Source: Clostridium sporogenes
Lineage (GTDB): Bacteria; Bacillota; Clostridia; Clostridiales; Clostridiaceae
DNA: 64,000 nt
Assembly (NCBI RefSeq): GCF_001020205.1
Contig: NZ_CP011663.1
Location: 682,001-746,000, forward strand
Direction: 5' to 3'
Shown here one piece after another: positions 50,808 through 60,605 of this stretch. The translations under genes were made by a program, and so were the position numbers. Below the pieces are notes generated by a model. It did not search any database and was not told where the DNA came from. It saw nothing but the letters and a program-made list of their open reading frames with translations. The first letter of the stretch is position 1, and each line of letters begins with the position of its first letter.

Positions 50808-52085
50808 ATGTTATTTGAAAATTTAGAGATAATTAAGCCTATTCAAAAGGCTTTAAAAGAAGAAGGATATAAAAAAACTACCCCAATACAAGAAAAATCT
50901 ATTCCTTATATATTAGATGGAAAAGATTTGGTTGGTTGTGCCCAAACTGGTACTGGAAAAACAGCAGCCTTTGCAGTTCCTGTATTACAAAATCTTTCTA
51001 AGGATAAGAAGGTTAATAAAAATCCTAGAACTATTAGAGCATTGGTATTAGCCCCTACTAGAGAACTTGCTATTCAAATAGGAGAAAGCTTTGAATGCTA
51101 TGGTAAATATATAAATCTTAAAAGTGCAGTCATTTTTGGTGGAGTATCACAAAATCCTCAAACAAAGGCACTTAGAGAAGGTGTGGATATACTAATTGCA
51201 ACTCCAGGAAGAATGCTTGATTTATTTAATCAAAAGTATATTGATTTACGTAACATAGAATGTTTTGTTTTAGATGAGGCAGATCGTATGCTAGATATGG
51301 GCATGATTCATGATGTTAAAAAAATAATATCAAAGTTACCTAAGGTTAGGCAAAACTTATTATTTTCTGCAACCATGCCATCTGAAATTACAAAGCTAGT
51401 AGATTCTATTGTAAAAGATCCAATAAGAGTAGAAGTGACACCAGTTTCATCTACAGTAGATACTATTACACAAGAAGTATATCATGTTCGTAAAAAGCAA
51501 AAGAGATCTCTACTTAAACATTTGCTTAAAGATGAATCTATAGATTCTGCTTTGGTATTTTCAACAACAAAACGTGGAGCAAATATGATTGCAAAAGATC
51601 TTGTTGAAGCAGGCATAGAAGCTGAAGCTATCCATGGCAATAAATCACAAAATGCAAGACAACGTGCTTTAAATAATTTTAAGGAAGGCAATATTAGGGT
51701 TCTAGTTGCAACGGATATAGCAGCAAGAGGTATAGATGTCAATGAACTATCTCATGTATTTAATTATAATCTGCCAGATGTTCCTGAAACTTATGTTCAT
51801 AGAATTGGACGTACTGGAAGAGCTGGAGCTAAAGGTGTTGCAATTTCTTTTTGTGATATTGAAGAAACAAAATCTCTTAAAGCTATTGAAAAACTTATTC
51901 ATAAGGAGATACCAGTAGTAGAGGAGCATCCTTATAAAATAAGACATATTAATGAGGATGAAGTTAAGGAGGAAAACACTAATAATAATTCTAATAAAAA
52001 ACCTTCCTCTAAAAGACAGGGCGGAAATTGGAGATATAGTAACAATAGAAGAAAGAATAATTCAACAAAACAGATTAAGAAATAA
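50808..52085 (+). CDS. DEAD-box ATP-dependent RNA helicase
   Basis: 425 residues with all helicase motifs: Q motif GYKKTTPIQEKSIPYIL, motif I AQTGTGKT, Ia PTRELA, Ib TPGR, II LDEADRMLD, III FSATMP, IV LVFSTTKR, V ATDIAARGIDV and VI YVHRIGRTGRAG. A Lys/Asn/Arg-rich tail (about 385-425) probably binds RNA. Closest by layout to RhlE-like helicases. It unwinds short RNA duplexes in ribosome assembly or mRNA decay. RBS AAAGGAG precedes the ATG. Confidence 0.95.
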   Translation: MLFENLEIIKPIQKALKEEGYKKTTPIQEKSIPYILDGKDLVGCAQTGTGKTAAFAVPVLQNLSKDKKVNKNPRTIRALVLAPTRELAIQIGESFECYGKYINLKSAVIFGGVSQNPQTKALREGVDILIATPGRMLDLFNQKYIDLRNIECFVLDEADRMLDMGMIHDVKKIISKLPKVRQNLLFSATMPSEITKLVDSIVKDPIRVEVTPVSSTVDTITQEVYHVRKKQKRSLLKHLLKDESIDSALVFSTTKRGANMIAKDLVEAGIEAEAIHGNKSQNARQRALNNFKEGNIRVLVATDIAARGIDVNELSHVFNYNLPDVPETYVHRIGRTGRAGAKGVAISFCDIEETKSLKAIEKLIHKEIPVVEEHPYKIRHINEDEVKEENTNNNSNKKPSSKRQGGNWRYSNNRRKNNSTKQIKK

Positions 52086-52669
52086 GTTTATATAAATATA
52101 AAAAAAGATGATTTCTATATTAACAGGAGTCATTTTTTTATTTTGCGCCAAAATAAAAAGTTGACAATGAAATTTAATCATGGTTCAGTAAAAATTCAAT
52201 TATGTTAAAAGCAGTGGTATTTATTACATATAAAATCCTAGGCAGAATTTATAGAAAAATTCAGAATATTTAGTGAGGAATAAATACATAATATGATATA
52301 ATATATTCATATTAATTTTATAAGTAAAAAAATATAGGGTCTAAATTGGGTATTATAAGGTTACATTAATTATGAAAAAATATTTTTGTAAATAATAAAG
52401 TTAATCCATTATTTATTTTAGGTATTAAAAATATAAGATTTATATTTTATTGATTATAGTATGATAAATGAATAGTTTATAGTAGTTTATGAATATGCTA
52501 CATATAGGTCAAAGATGGATATTTTTTTTCGCTAGATTTGTTCATTGATTCTGCTCTCATTTCTGGTAGGTAATATTCTTGTGCTAAAACCACTATATTT
52601 CAAAAAGCTCAGAGTAATCAATGTTCATATAATTTAAAAGAACTTACTATAAATATAGGAGGTAAAATT
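52086..52669. other. Long AT-rich intergenic region
   Basis: 584 bases. A weak hairpin AAAAAAGATGA/TCATTTTTTT (52101-52140) may terminate the helicase transcript. The RBS ATAGGAGG lies just before 52670. No ORF or structured element is recognised in between. Confidence 0.45.
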
Positions 52670-53158
52670 ATGAATAAGGAAGAATTAAAGACTATTAAGC
52701 AGGCTATAATAAATGAAAATGAAGGTTATGAATTTTATAAAATGGTGTCAAAAGATACAAATTCAGAAGAGGCTAAAAAAGCATTCCTAGAATTGGCAGA
52801 AGAAGAATTAAAACATGTGAAATGGTTAAAAGATTTATTCACTAAACTAAAAGATAATAAAATGGATAGCATAGACTTAAAGGAGATCCAAGTAGCTTCA
52901 CCAAAGATATTTGCTTGGGAAAATTTAGATAGGGAAGGTGCTTCAAAAGCAGTGTCAGTGTTTGGTATAGGGATTCAAATGGAAAGAGATTCTGTAGACT
53001 TTTATAAAAAGGCTGCTAAAGATACAGAAGTTCAAGAGGCTAAAGTAATATATGAAGAATTAGCTAAGTGGGAACAAAGTCACTTAGAACAATTTTACAA
53101 AGAATATGAAAGATTAATGGAAGAATGGTGGAGTGAGCAAGGATTCGAGCCATTTTAA
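52670..53158 (+). CDS. Rubrerythrin-like ferritin-family di-iron protein
   Basis: 162 residues in a four-helix bundle. Two ExxH-type iron-binding pairs are visible: ENEGYEFY with EEELKHVKWL in the first half, and ERDSVDFYKKAA with WEQSHLEQFY in the second. This is the rubrerythrin erythrin domain without the C-terminal rubredoxin zinc-ribbon. It likely handles peroxide or stores iron in this anaerobe. AGGAGG precedes the ATG and a terminator follows. Confidence 0.9.
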   Translation: MNKEELKTIKQAIINENEGYEFYKMVSKDTNSEEAKKAFLELAEEELKHVKWLKDLFTKLKDNKMDSIDLKEIQVASPKIFAWENLDREGASKAVSVFGIGIQMERDSVDFYKKAAKDTEVQEAKVIYEELAKWEQSHLEQFYKEYERLMEEWWSEQGFEPF

Positions 53159-53169
53159 AGAATAAAATT

Positions 53170-53204
53170 ACCTGCATCTTAATTTTTAGATGCAGGTTTT
53201 TAAA
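53170..53204 (+). terminator. Terminator after the ferritin-like gene
   Basis: ACCTGCATCT pairs with AGATGCAGGT around an 8-base loop, then TTTTTAA. Confidence 0.9.
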
Positions 53205-53259
53205 TTATAAGAGAATGTAAATAAATTGTATATAAAAGTATAAAAATTCATCTTAGATA

Positions 53260-53313
53260 TAGTTGACTAATCAACTATATTGTGATATATTGAAAAACGG
53301 TTGATAAGTCAAC
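53260..53313 (+). promoter_or_regulatory. MarR promoter with two operators
   Basis: Promoter: TTGACT (53263-53268), 17-base spacer, TATATT (53286-53291). Operator 1, TAGTTGACTAATCAACTA (53260-53277), overlaps the -35. Operator 2, GTTGATAAGTCAAC (53300-53313), lies just after the -10. Both share GTTGA-N4-TCAAC, the common MarR form. Confidence 0.85.
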
Positions 53314-53329
53314 TATAGGGGGATTATAT

Positions 53330-53767
53330 ATGAAAAAAAGAAATCTTTTAAACAAATATATAGCAATGATAGATAGAGCATCACAAGGTTATTTAGATGA
53401 AGCCTTAAAGAAGTATAAGTTAAGTTCAGGAACATATCCTTTTATTTTGGCACTATATGACAATGAAGGTATAAATCAAAATGCTCTAAGTGAGTATGTA
53501 AAAGTAGATAAGGCTCTTTCTGCTAGAGCTATAAAAAAGCTTATAGAACTTGGATATGTAGAAAAAATTATAAATAGTAAAGATGCAAGAGCATATAAAT
53601 TATATCTTACAGAAAAGGCCAATGATGTTGTTCCAGAAGTTAGAGAAGCTCTAGATGCTTGGTTACATATAATAACTAATGGATTAACAGAGGAAGAGAA
53701 AGAAACTGCAGAATGTTTACTGCAAAATATGTATATGAATATTAAGGAGTCTAAAGCTAAAAACTAA
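53330..53767 (+). CDS. MarR family transcriptional regulator
   Basis: 145 residues. The winged helix is clear: NQNALSEYVKVDKALSARAIKKLIELGYVEKIINSKDARAYKLYLTEKA, with the SKDARAYKL wing typical of MarR. It is followed at 27 bases by an MFS efflux gene and preceded by two GTTGA-N4-TCAAC palindromes, so it most likely represses its own operon until a drug-like ligand binds. RBS is the G-rich AGGGGG. Confidence 0.95.
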   Translation: MKKRNLLNKYIAMIDRASQGYLDEALKKYKLSSGTYPFILALYDNEGINQNALSEYVKVDKALSARAIKKLIELGYVEKIINSKDARAYKLYLTEKANDVVPEVREALDAWLHIITNGLTEEEKETAECLLQNMYMNIKESKAKN

Positions 53768-53794
53768 TATAACTAAAGAGGAGGAAAGCTAGGT

Positions 53795-55228
53795 ATGATT
53801 AATAAAACTAAAGAAGAAACCAATACATATAAAAATAATTGGATAATACTCGCCATAGTAGTTATGTCACCATTTATGGCATGTCTTGACAGTAGTATAA
53901 TAAATGTAGCATTACCAGTTATGGCAAAAGAACTTTCTACATCTATGGCAGGAATTCAACAGGTTGTTACAAGTTATCTTATAGTAATTTCCGCAGCTAT
54001 ACTTATATTTGGAAGATTAGGAGATATAAAAGGAAAAACAAGTGTATTTAAATATGGATTTATAATATTTGTTTTGGGATCTTTTTTATGTGGAATATCA
54101 ACTACACTTAATTTTTTAATATTTTCAAGAATTGTTCAAGCAATAGGAGCAGCAATGACTATGTCTACAAGTCAAGGAATTATAACACATACATTTCCAC
54201 CTAATGAAAGAGGTAGAGCACTTGGAATTTCTGGTACATCTGTTGCACTTGGAACTTTACTTGGACCACCTTTAGGAGGATTAATAATATCAGTAGTAAG
54301 TTGGGAATATATATTCTTGATAAATGTTCCTATAGGATTAGTAGCATTTATAGCAGCAATGAAATATTTACCTAAAGATAAGGTAAAAAGTGATCAATCT
54401 CTAGATATTAAAGGCGCAATACTTTTTATTATATGCATAGTTGCTTTATTTTGGGCAATGCTTAAAGGTCAGCAAACAGGATATAATCATATTAATATAA
54501 TTATATCATTTATAGTATCATTAATATGTTTTGTAGTATTTATTATATTAGAATTGAAAATTGAAAACCCTATGTTAGATTTATCAATATTCAAAAATAG
54601 AGTATTTTCTGTTAATATATTTAGTGCTTTTGTAATGTTTATAGGAATAAGTTGTATAAACATAATACAACCATTTTATCTTCAAGATGTATTAAAATTA
54701 TCACCAGGGAAAACAGGACTTATAATGATGGCATATCCTATTGTTTTAAGTATTGTAGCTCCAATAAGTGGATATTTATCAGATAAAATGGGGAGTAAGA
54801 AACTTACATTAGCAGGGATTGTAGTAGCATCTATTGGATTATTTTGTATGGCATTTTTAAATGAGCAATCAACATTTTTAATGATTACATTATTGTTATC
54901 TGTAGTGGCATTAGGAAATGGATTATTTCAATCTCCTAATAATTCATTAGTTATGTCATCAGTTGAAAAAACTAAATTAGGAATAGCAGGTGGTGTAAAT
55001 GCTCTTATTAGAAACTTAGGATTTATTTTTGGAGTTTCAATTTCAACCACCATATTGTATAATAGAATGAGTTATAAAATAGGTTATAAAGTGCTAAGCT
55101 ATGTGGAAGGAAGAGGAGATGTATTCATCTATGGTATGAGATGGGTATATTTTATCGCAGCAGTATCATGTATTATTGGATTTTTAGTATCCTTAATTAA
55201 TAAAATAAAATTAAAATCATATATATAA
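53795..55228 (+). CDS. MFS drug efflux transporter, DHA2 family
   Basis: 477 residues with 14 predicted membrane helices. Motif A GRLGDIKGKTSVFKYG, the D1 motif FMACLDSSIINVALPVMAKEL and the motif C region GTSVALGTLLGPPLGGLI are present. No long extra loop, unlike the DHA2 pump at 35728. Co-transcribed with the MarR gene (27-base gap, RBS GAGGAAAG). Probable multidrug proton antiporter; substrate unknown. Confidence 0.93.
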   Translation: MINKTKEETNTYKNNWIILAIVVMSPFMACLDSSIINVALPVMAKELSTSMAGIQQVVTSYLIVISAAILIFGRLGDIKGKTSVFKYGFIIFVLGSFLCGISTTLNFLIFSRIVQAIGAAMTMSTSQGIITHTFPPNERGRALGISGTSVALGTLLGPPLGGLIISVVSWEYIFLINVPIGLVAFIAAMKYLPKDKVKSDQSLDIKGAILFIICIVALFWAMLKGQQTGYNHINIIISFIVSLICFVVFIILELKIENPMLDLSIFKNRVFSVNIFSAFVMFIGISCINIIQPFYLQDVLKLSPGKTGLIMMAYPIVLSIVAPISGYLSDKMGSKKLTLAGIVVASIGLFCMAFLNEQSTFLMITLLLSVVALGNGLFQSPNNSLVMSSVEKTKLGIAGGVNALIRNLGFIFGVSISTTILYNRMSYKIGYKVLSYVEGRGDVFIYGMRWVYFIAAVSCIIGFLVSLINKIKLKSYI

Positions 55229-55528
55229 AATATAATAATAGAAATGATTTTTATGTGCTCTCTTTATAGTAGATAGTTGAAATAAAAAAGCTGTTACTAT
55301 GAAGGGAGTTTATTTTTATTAATTACATATGTCAAAAGTTTATGTTACATTAGAAAAAGTAGGATCTAAAAAGAATTTTTGTGATGTCTATTTGGGACTA
55401 AAGTTTGTCGGAACAGAGGGGACAAGGTAATTAAATACTAGTATAATAATATTAGGTTATATGAGACTAACTTTAATATAGAGTTTTCTAATAAGATTTA
55501 TAAATAGAATTTTACAGGGGGAATTTTG

Positions 55529-56353
55529 ATGAAAATAACTGTTTTGGTAGAAAATAATACTAGTAATCCTAATTGTGAAGCTAAGCATGGGTTGAGTTTA
55601 CATATAGAAACCACTCATCATTCTATTCTTTTTGACTTTGGACCGGATGGTTCTACTTTATTAAAAAATGCTGATGTTTTGGGTGTTGATCTAAGCAATG
55701 TAGATACTGCTTTTCTTTCACATGGACATATGGATCATGGTGGTGGATTGAATACATTTTTGGAGGGTAATACTAACTCTATGATTTATGCTCGTCCAGA
55801 CGCTTTTTCATCACATATAATAAAAGTGTTTGAAAAAGACTATGCTGTAGGAGTAGAGCCATCTTTGACCAATCATCCTCAGATAGTGCTAACTAAATCA
55901 TCTCAGATTATTGATGAAGAGCTACAGGTATTTAGTAGTCCTTGTGGGAATGTGCTTAAGCCTATGTTTAATAACACTCTTTATGCTGAAAAAAATGGCG
56001 TGATGGTGGAGGATGATTTCTCTCACGAACAGAGTTTACTTATTACTGAAGGAGAAACAACTGTATTAGTAGGTGGTTGTGCTCATGGAGGGATTGTAAA
56101 CTTATTAAACAGAGCAGAGAAGCTATTAGGTCGTCCTGTAGACTATGTAGTGTCTGGATTTCATCTATATGATCCACCGACTAAAAAGACTGAGCCTGAA
56201 AGTCGAATTGATGAACTAGCTGGGGAACTATCTAAACATTCAACAGGCTATTTTACTTGTCATTGCACAGGTGAGACAGCTTTCAATAGACTTCATTCTT
56301 TGTTAGGAGAGCAAATAGGTACACTTTCAACAGGGGACGTAATAGAATTATAA
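55529..56353 (+). CDS. MBL-fold metallohydrolase
   Basis: 274 residues. The zinc motif SHGHMDHGGG (HxHxDH) lies near residue 70, followed by GGCAHGGIVNLL and GFHLYDP and CHCTGE, which together match the family of stand-alone MBL proteins annotated as dihydropterin/methanopterin-precursor synthase-like. The true substrate in clostridia is unknown. ATG 55529 follows GGGGGA; an in-frame TTG at 55526 is adjacent. Monocistronic, terminator downstream. GC content appears a little higher than its neighbours, a weak hint of transfer. Confidence 0.9.
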   Translation: MKITVLVENNTSNPNCEAKHGLSLHIETTHHSILFDFGPDGSTLLKNADVLGVDLSNVDTAFLSHGHMDHGGGLNTFLEGNTNSMIYARPDAFSSHIIKVFEKDYAVGVEPSLTNHPQIVLTKSSQIIDEELQVFSSPCGNVLKPMFNNTLYAEKNGVMVEDDFSHEQSLLITEGETTVLVGGCAHGGIVNLLNRAEKLLGRPVDYVVSGFHLYDPPTKKTEPESRIDELAGELSKHSTGYFTCHCTGETAFNRLHSLLGEQIGTLSTGDVIEL

Positions 56354-56363
56354 ATTTTTCTTA

Positions 56364-56392
56364 AAAACCATCCATTTTTATGGGTGGTTTAA
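56364..56392 (+). terminator. Terminator after the MBL gene
   Basis: AAACCATCCA pairs with TGGGTGGTTT (one wobble) around TTTTTA, followed by an AACTTTTTT run. Confidence 0.8.
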
Positions 56393-56517
56393 CTTTTTTA
56401 TATACCTAAAAATTTATTGTATGGTACAATATTGAGAAGAAAGTTAGAAATCATGTGAAATTGCACAGTATTTATGTAAAATAGATTTACTAGAATAAAT
56501 GGCAAAGGAGGAGATTG

Positions 56518-57528
56518 GTGTTGAAAGAGAGTGATATGATACAAGAGCATGAGCTTTTAAATAAAATAGCATCCATTCAAAAGTGTGATAAGGACGGATA
56601 TAGAACTATATATAAAATGGATTGTCTAAATGGGGTAGGAACCATGATGGTTTATAAAGTATTTACTGGTATTGAACTAATCATTAATGAATTTGAATCC
56701 ACAACCTGTTTGTGTAATGTATCAACCAATGACAATATTATAGAAATCAATCACTGTGAAGAAGGTCGTCAGGAATGCGAGTTTTTAAATGGTTCTTATT
56801 TGTATTTGGGTGAAGGTGATCTATCTATCCATACTATGAATAATCATGCTCATACCATGGGATTTCCACTGAAATATTATAAAGGAATTTCTGTTCTATT
56901 ATATTTAGATGAAATTGCAAGAGATGTACCAGAAATTTTGAAAGATATATCTATTGATATTTATGGACTGAAAGAAAAGTTTTGCATTAATAATGAGTGC
57001 TTTGTCATGCGAGCAAATGATAAAATTAAAAATATTTTTTCTGAACTCTACTATGTACCGGAATCTGTTCAAAAAGCATATTTTAAGTTAAAAGTTTTAG
57101 AATTACTTATGTTCTTGAATATAATAGATGTTTCAAAAAAGAGGCAAGGAGAATATTATTCCCAACAACAAGTTGAAACCATTAAGCAAATTAAAAAGCT
57201 AATTACGGAAGATTTCAAACATAGATATACAATCCAAGAGCTTTCAAAAAAATACTGTATTAGCCAAACTACGTTGAAAACATATTTTAAAGGTATTTAT
57301 GGCACTTCAATGGCCTCATATATGAAAGAATACCGAATGAAACAGGCTGCGGTGATGTTAAGGGAAACATCAAATAGTGTGGCTGATATTGCAATAAGTG
57401 TTTCATATCAAAGTCAAAGTAAATTTGCCGCTTCCTTTAAAGAAATTATTGGGATAAGTCCTTTTGAATATAGAAAAAAGTGCTTAGCAGAGGCAAATAT
57501 TTCTCATCAAGAGTATATTTGTACTTAA
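56518..57528 (+). CDS. AraC family transcriptional regulator
   Basis: 336 residues. The C-terminal ~105 hold the two AraC helix-turn-helix units (YTIQELSKKYCISQTTLKTYFKGIYGTSMASYMKEYRMKQAAVML, then NSVADIAISVSYQSQSKFAASFKEIIGISPFEYRK). The N-terminal ~220 residues are a ligand domain (FNGSYLYLGEGDLSIHTMNNHAHTMGFPLKYYKGISVLLYLDE) like those of AraC proteins next to siderophore or drug transporters. No ATG exists at the start; GTG 56518 is best placed after AAGGAGGAG, with TTG 56515 and TTG 56521 as alternatives. Target genes not evident. Confidence 0.92.
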   Translation: MLKESDMIQEHELLNKIASIQKCDKDGYRTIYKMDCLNGVGTMMVYKVFTGIELIINEFESTTCLCNVSTNDNIIEINHCEEGRQECEFLNGSYLYLGEGDLSIHTMNNHAHTMGFPLKYYKGISVLLYLDEIARDVPEILKDISIDIYGLKEKFCINNECFVMRANDKIKNIFSELYYVPESVQKAYFKLKVLELLMFLNIIDVSKKRQGEYYSQQQVETIKQIKKLITEDFKHRYTIQELSKKYCISQTTLKTYFKGIYGTSMASYMKEYRMKQAAVMLRETSNSVADIAISVSYQSQSKFAASFKEIIGISPFEYRKKCLAEANISHQEYICT

Positions 57529-57631
57529 TAGTCTTTTAGTATGGAAATTTATTATTTAATTTTTTTATCAATAGAACTATAAATCAACTAATTATAGTTA
57601 AAATAATATATGTTATAAATAAGAGTACCTT

Positions 57632-57677
57632 TAAGAGGGAGTTTCAAAATTAAATTTATTTTGAGACTTCCTCTTAA
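57632..57677. terminator. Terminator between AraC and AlkD-like genes
   Basis: TAAGAGGGAGTTTCAAAAT pairs with ATTTTGAGACTTCCTCTTA (two mismatches) around a short loop; convergent genes on both sides. Confidence 0.82.
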
Positions 57678-57684
57678 TCTTATT

Positions 57685-58398
57685 TTAAAATTTTGATGCA
57701 GCAAATATGAAGTTATAATTTTTTTTCATACTTTTGATAATTATTTTTGTTTCCTTGTCTACTCGTAAAGATTCAGTAATTTTTTGTAGTGATTTGTTAT
57801 AAGTAAAGTCATCTAAGCTATTGTTTTTCAAATAATCCATAGTTTGTTTTGAAAATTTTATATAGCATATAGAAATAGTCCAAGCAACTGCCATTTTTGC
57901 ATAATAGCCAGGGTGTTTTATAGTATCTAGGGATTTAATTACTTTATCTATGTACTCATCATTAATGTAAAAATGTAGTAGCATTACAACACTAAAGCGA
58001 ACCTCAAATTCTTTATTAGAGGATAAAAATGGTTGTATAAAATTCCAGACATGTTCCATGTTATTTTTAGTAAATTTTAGACCAGCACAAAAGCTATCAC
58101 AGACATACCAATTATCAATTTTGGGTACAAAATCAGCAACGTATTGAAGAATTTCTTCAATGTCTGCTTTTGCATAACCTAGCACCAGTCCTTGAAGCAT
58201 AATTTCCTCAAAATATTTACTGTCATAGTTTGCCATAAATTTACGCCAATCATCTTTTGCAATTGCTTTTGCTAATTTGCGAAGTTGAGGTAGTCTAACC
58301 CCTAAAATATTATCTGTATTAGGTAAAAGTGATGATGAAAATTTTTGATATTCTTTATCTGCTAATTCAAAAATCTGCTCTCTAATTGTTTTATTCAA
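57685..58398 (-). CDS. AlkD-like DNA alkylation repair protein
   Basis: 237 residues, all-helical HEAT-like repeats. Signatures: NILGVRLPQLRKLAKAIAKDDW, YFEEIMLQGLVLGYA, VPKIDNWYVCDSFCAGLKF (WxxCD segment) and YAKMAVAWTISICYIKF. This is the AlkC/AlkD fold of DNA glycosylases that remove bulky or cationic alkylated purines. It is the short clostridial form often annotated as DNA alkylation repair protein. The RBS is AGGAGC. Monocistronic. Confidence 0.92.
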   Translation of the reverse strand: MNKTIREQIFELADKEYQKFSSSLLPNTDNILGVRLPQLRKLAKAIAKDDWRKFMANYDSKYFEEIMLQGLVLGYAKADIEEILQYVADFVPKIDNWYVCDSFCAGLKFTKNNMEHVWNFIQPFLSSNKEFEVRFSVVMLLHFYINDEYIDKVIKSLDTIKHPGYYAKMAVAWTISICYIKFSKQTMDYLKNNSLDDFTYNKSLQKITESLRVDKETKIIIKSMKKNYNFIFAASKF

Positions 58399-58736
58399 AG
58401 TTTTGCTCCTTTTTTCAATTTAAATTTGCCTTGATTTATTGTTTTAGATCCCATAAAAATCCTACTAAGCATTTTTTTATCCTATAAGATTATTCTAGAT
58501 ATAAAGGTATTTTTATTCAAATTTATAACACAGCTTATATAAGAAGATATTGCATAAACTTTTAACCGTTCTCATATTATTATTTATTTTTTTATAATTC
58601 TGCTTTTATTTAATGATATGTTCAGAATTTTGTTTATGCCTATCATTAAAATACTGTAAAAAATAACGAAAATAAAAATATAAATATTTAATGACTGCTT
58701 TAAACTTTAATAATTTTAAAAACTATATGAAATTAG
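58399..58736. other. AT-rich intergenic region
   Basis: 338 bases between the AlkD-like gene and the end of the importer operon. No ORF, hairpin or promoter of note is seen; a terminator for the importer operon was not recognised. Confidence 0.5.
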
Positions 58737-59507
58737 CTATTCTTTAAATTTTTTGAAGGTACGAATTAATTTCTTAGTGTAGTCCTTCTGAGGATTATTA
58801 TATACATCATAATTTTTGTCTACTTCAATAATTTTACCTTTATTCATTACGGCTATTTCATCACAAAAGGCTGTAACTAAATCTAAATCATGGGATATAA
58901 ACAAATAGGTTATACCAAATTCCTTTTGAACCGTTCTTAGTAACTGGATAATCTGAGCTTGTACAGAAACGTCTAGCATAGAGGTTGCTTCATCTAAAAT
59001 TATAAATTTGGGTTTTAAAAGTAAAACTCTAATAAGAGCTATTCTTTGAATTTGTCCACCACTTATTTCATGAGGATATCTACTTAAGATTTCTTCTTTT
59101 AAATTAACATAATCCAAAAATTCTTTGATTTTTACCATTGCTTCATTTCTATTCATTAAATTATGAATTGAAATAGGTTCCAGTAAACTAAATAGTATAG
59201 TTTTACTAGGATTTAAAGAAGTATCAGGATGTTGAAATATTATTTGCATATCTTTTCTTAAGCTTATCATATCCTTTGAGGAATATTTTGTTATGTTAAT
59301 ATCATTAAAATAAATTTCTCCACTGTCTAAGGGAATAAGTTTAAGAATTACTCTCCCTAAAGTAGATTTACCACAGCCGCTTTCTCCTATAAGCCCAAGG
59401 GTAATTCCTTTTTTTATATGTAAGGATACATTATCTAAAACTAAAGATTTAGTTTTTATAAAATTATTCTTTTTAAAGGTTTTAGTTAAGTTATTTACTT
59501 TTATCAA
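58737..59507 (-). CDS. Peptide/nickel ABC importer ATPase (OppF/DppF/NikE type)
   Basis: 256 residues. Walker A GESGCGKST, signature ISGGQIQR and Walker B FIILDEATSMLDVSVQ are present. VLDNVSLHIKKGITLGLIGESG is typical of the F/E subunit of the Opp/Dpp/Nik family. Last gene of the operon. Overlaps the upstream ATPase gene by 17 bases. It lacks the long C-terminal oligopeptide tail (~60 residues, with Cys cluster) that the paired ATPase carries, as in NikE. Confidence 0.92.
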   Translation of the reverse strand: MIKVNNLTKTFKKNNFIKTKSLVLDNVSLHIKKGITLGLIGESGCGKSTLGRVILKLIPLDSGEIYFNDINITKYSSKDMISLRKDMQIIFQHPDTSLNPSKTILFSLLEPISIHNLMNRNEAMVKIKEFLDYVNLKEEILSRYPHEISGGQIQRIALIRVLLLKPKFIILDEATSMLDVSVQAQIIQLLRTVQKEFGITYLFISHDLDLVTAFCDEIAVMNKGKIIEVDKNYDVYNNPQKDYTKKLIRTFKKFKE

Positions 59508-60432
59508 ACAAAAAGCACCTCACTTTAGAGCCATTTTCCATTGTATAAAAATCCGGGTTTTTTAATGAACATATAGGCATTTTATTAGGGCATCTTGGTG
59601 AAAACTTGCATCCTTTAGGAGGACTAATAAGACTAGGCGAAGCGCCTTCCATAGGTTTTAATCCTTTATGAGGCTGAGAAAATATAAGTCCCTTTGTATA
59701 TGGATGATTAGAATTTTCTAAAACATCACAAGCTTTTCCCATTTCAACTATATCGCCGGCATACATAACTGCAATGTCATCACACAAATTTTTAGAAAGC
59801 ATCAAATCATGGGTAATTAAAAGCATACCGCAGTTACTAATATTAGTTATTTTTTTCAAGGTTTCATATACCTGATCACGAACTATAGCATCAAGTCCCT
59901 TTGTAGGTTCGTCTGCAATAATCCAATTAGGATTACCACATAGGCCCATAGAAGCTAAAACTCTTTGTTTCATACCACCGCTAAGTTCAAAAGGGTAGGA
60001 ATCTGCAACTTTAATAGGATTAGGAAGAAATAATTCTTTTAGTAAACTAAGTACTTTAATTTTACGAGTTTTTTTATTGGCATTCATTCCTTCACTTATT
60101 TGTTTTCCTACTTTCATTATTGGATTTAAAGCAGTACCAGGATTTTGAGGGATTAAAGCTATATCCCGTCCTCTTAAATTCCTTAGAGAATTGATGTCTA
60201 ATGATAATAAATCTGTATCTTCATATAATATTTCCCCAGAAATAAGAGCATTACTAGATAATAAACCTAATATGGATAGACCCAATACAGATTTACCACT
60301 ACCCGTTTCTCCTATAAGACCTAATACTTTTCCCATATTTATTTTTAGAGAGATACTATCTACAGCACTTACATTTCCTTCTTTTGTGGGAAATTCTACT
60401 TTTAAATTTTTTATACATATATCCTTATTCAT
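59491..60432 (-). CDS. Peptide/nickel ABC importer ATPase (OppD/DppD/NikD type)
   Basis: 313 residues. Walker A GETGSGKSV, signature LSGGMKQR and Walker B WIIADEPTKGLDAIVRD. The C-terminal region carries the oligo-HPY-type extension with CKFSPRCPNKMPICS, the Cys cluster found in OppD/DppD-type ATPases that can bind a 4Fe-4S cluster. Start ATG 60432 follows GAGG; an in-frame ATG at 60462 lies upstream of the RBS. Separated from the permease gene by ~170 bases that hold a strong hairpin. Confidence 0.92.
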   Translation of the reverse strand: MNKDICIKNLKVEFPTKEGNVSAVDSISLKINMGKVLGLIGETGSGKSVLGLSILGLLSSNALISGEILYEDTDLLSLDINSLRNLRGRDIALIPQNPGTALNPIMKVGKQISEGMNANKKTRKIKVLSLLKELFLPNPIKVADSYPFELSGGMKQRVLASMGLCGNPNWIIADEPTKGLDAIVRDQVYETLKKITNISNCGMLLITHDLMLSKNLCDDIAVMYAGDIVEMGKACDVLENSNHPYTKGLIFSQPHKGLKPMEGASPSLISPPKGCKFSPRCPNKMPICSLKNPDFYTMENGSKVRCFLFDKSK

Positions 60433-60518
60433 GAAATTTACCTCATTTATATATTTGGGCACATTGAAAAAAATAATAGGCTAATTTAATATATAATTTT
60501 CCTTAATACTTTGTTAAT

Positions 60519-60553
60519 AGATTCTCTTAATAGTTGTATTATTAAGAGAATCT
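60519..60553 (-). other. Perfect intra-operon stem-loop
   Basis: AGATTCTCTTAATA pairs perfectly with TATTAAGAGAATCT around a 7-base loop, between the OppC-type permease and the D-type ATPase genes. No T run follows in the direction of transcription, so an mRNA processing or stability hairpin is more likely than a full terminator. Confidence 0.7.
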
Positions 60554-60605
60554 GTTGCATCGTATTAAACAAAATTCTCTCATTAAATTTAAACTATTAT
60601 TTGAT

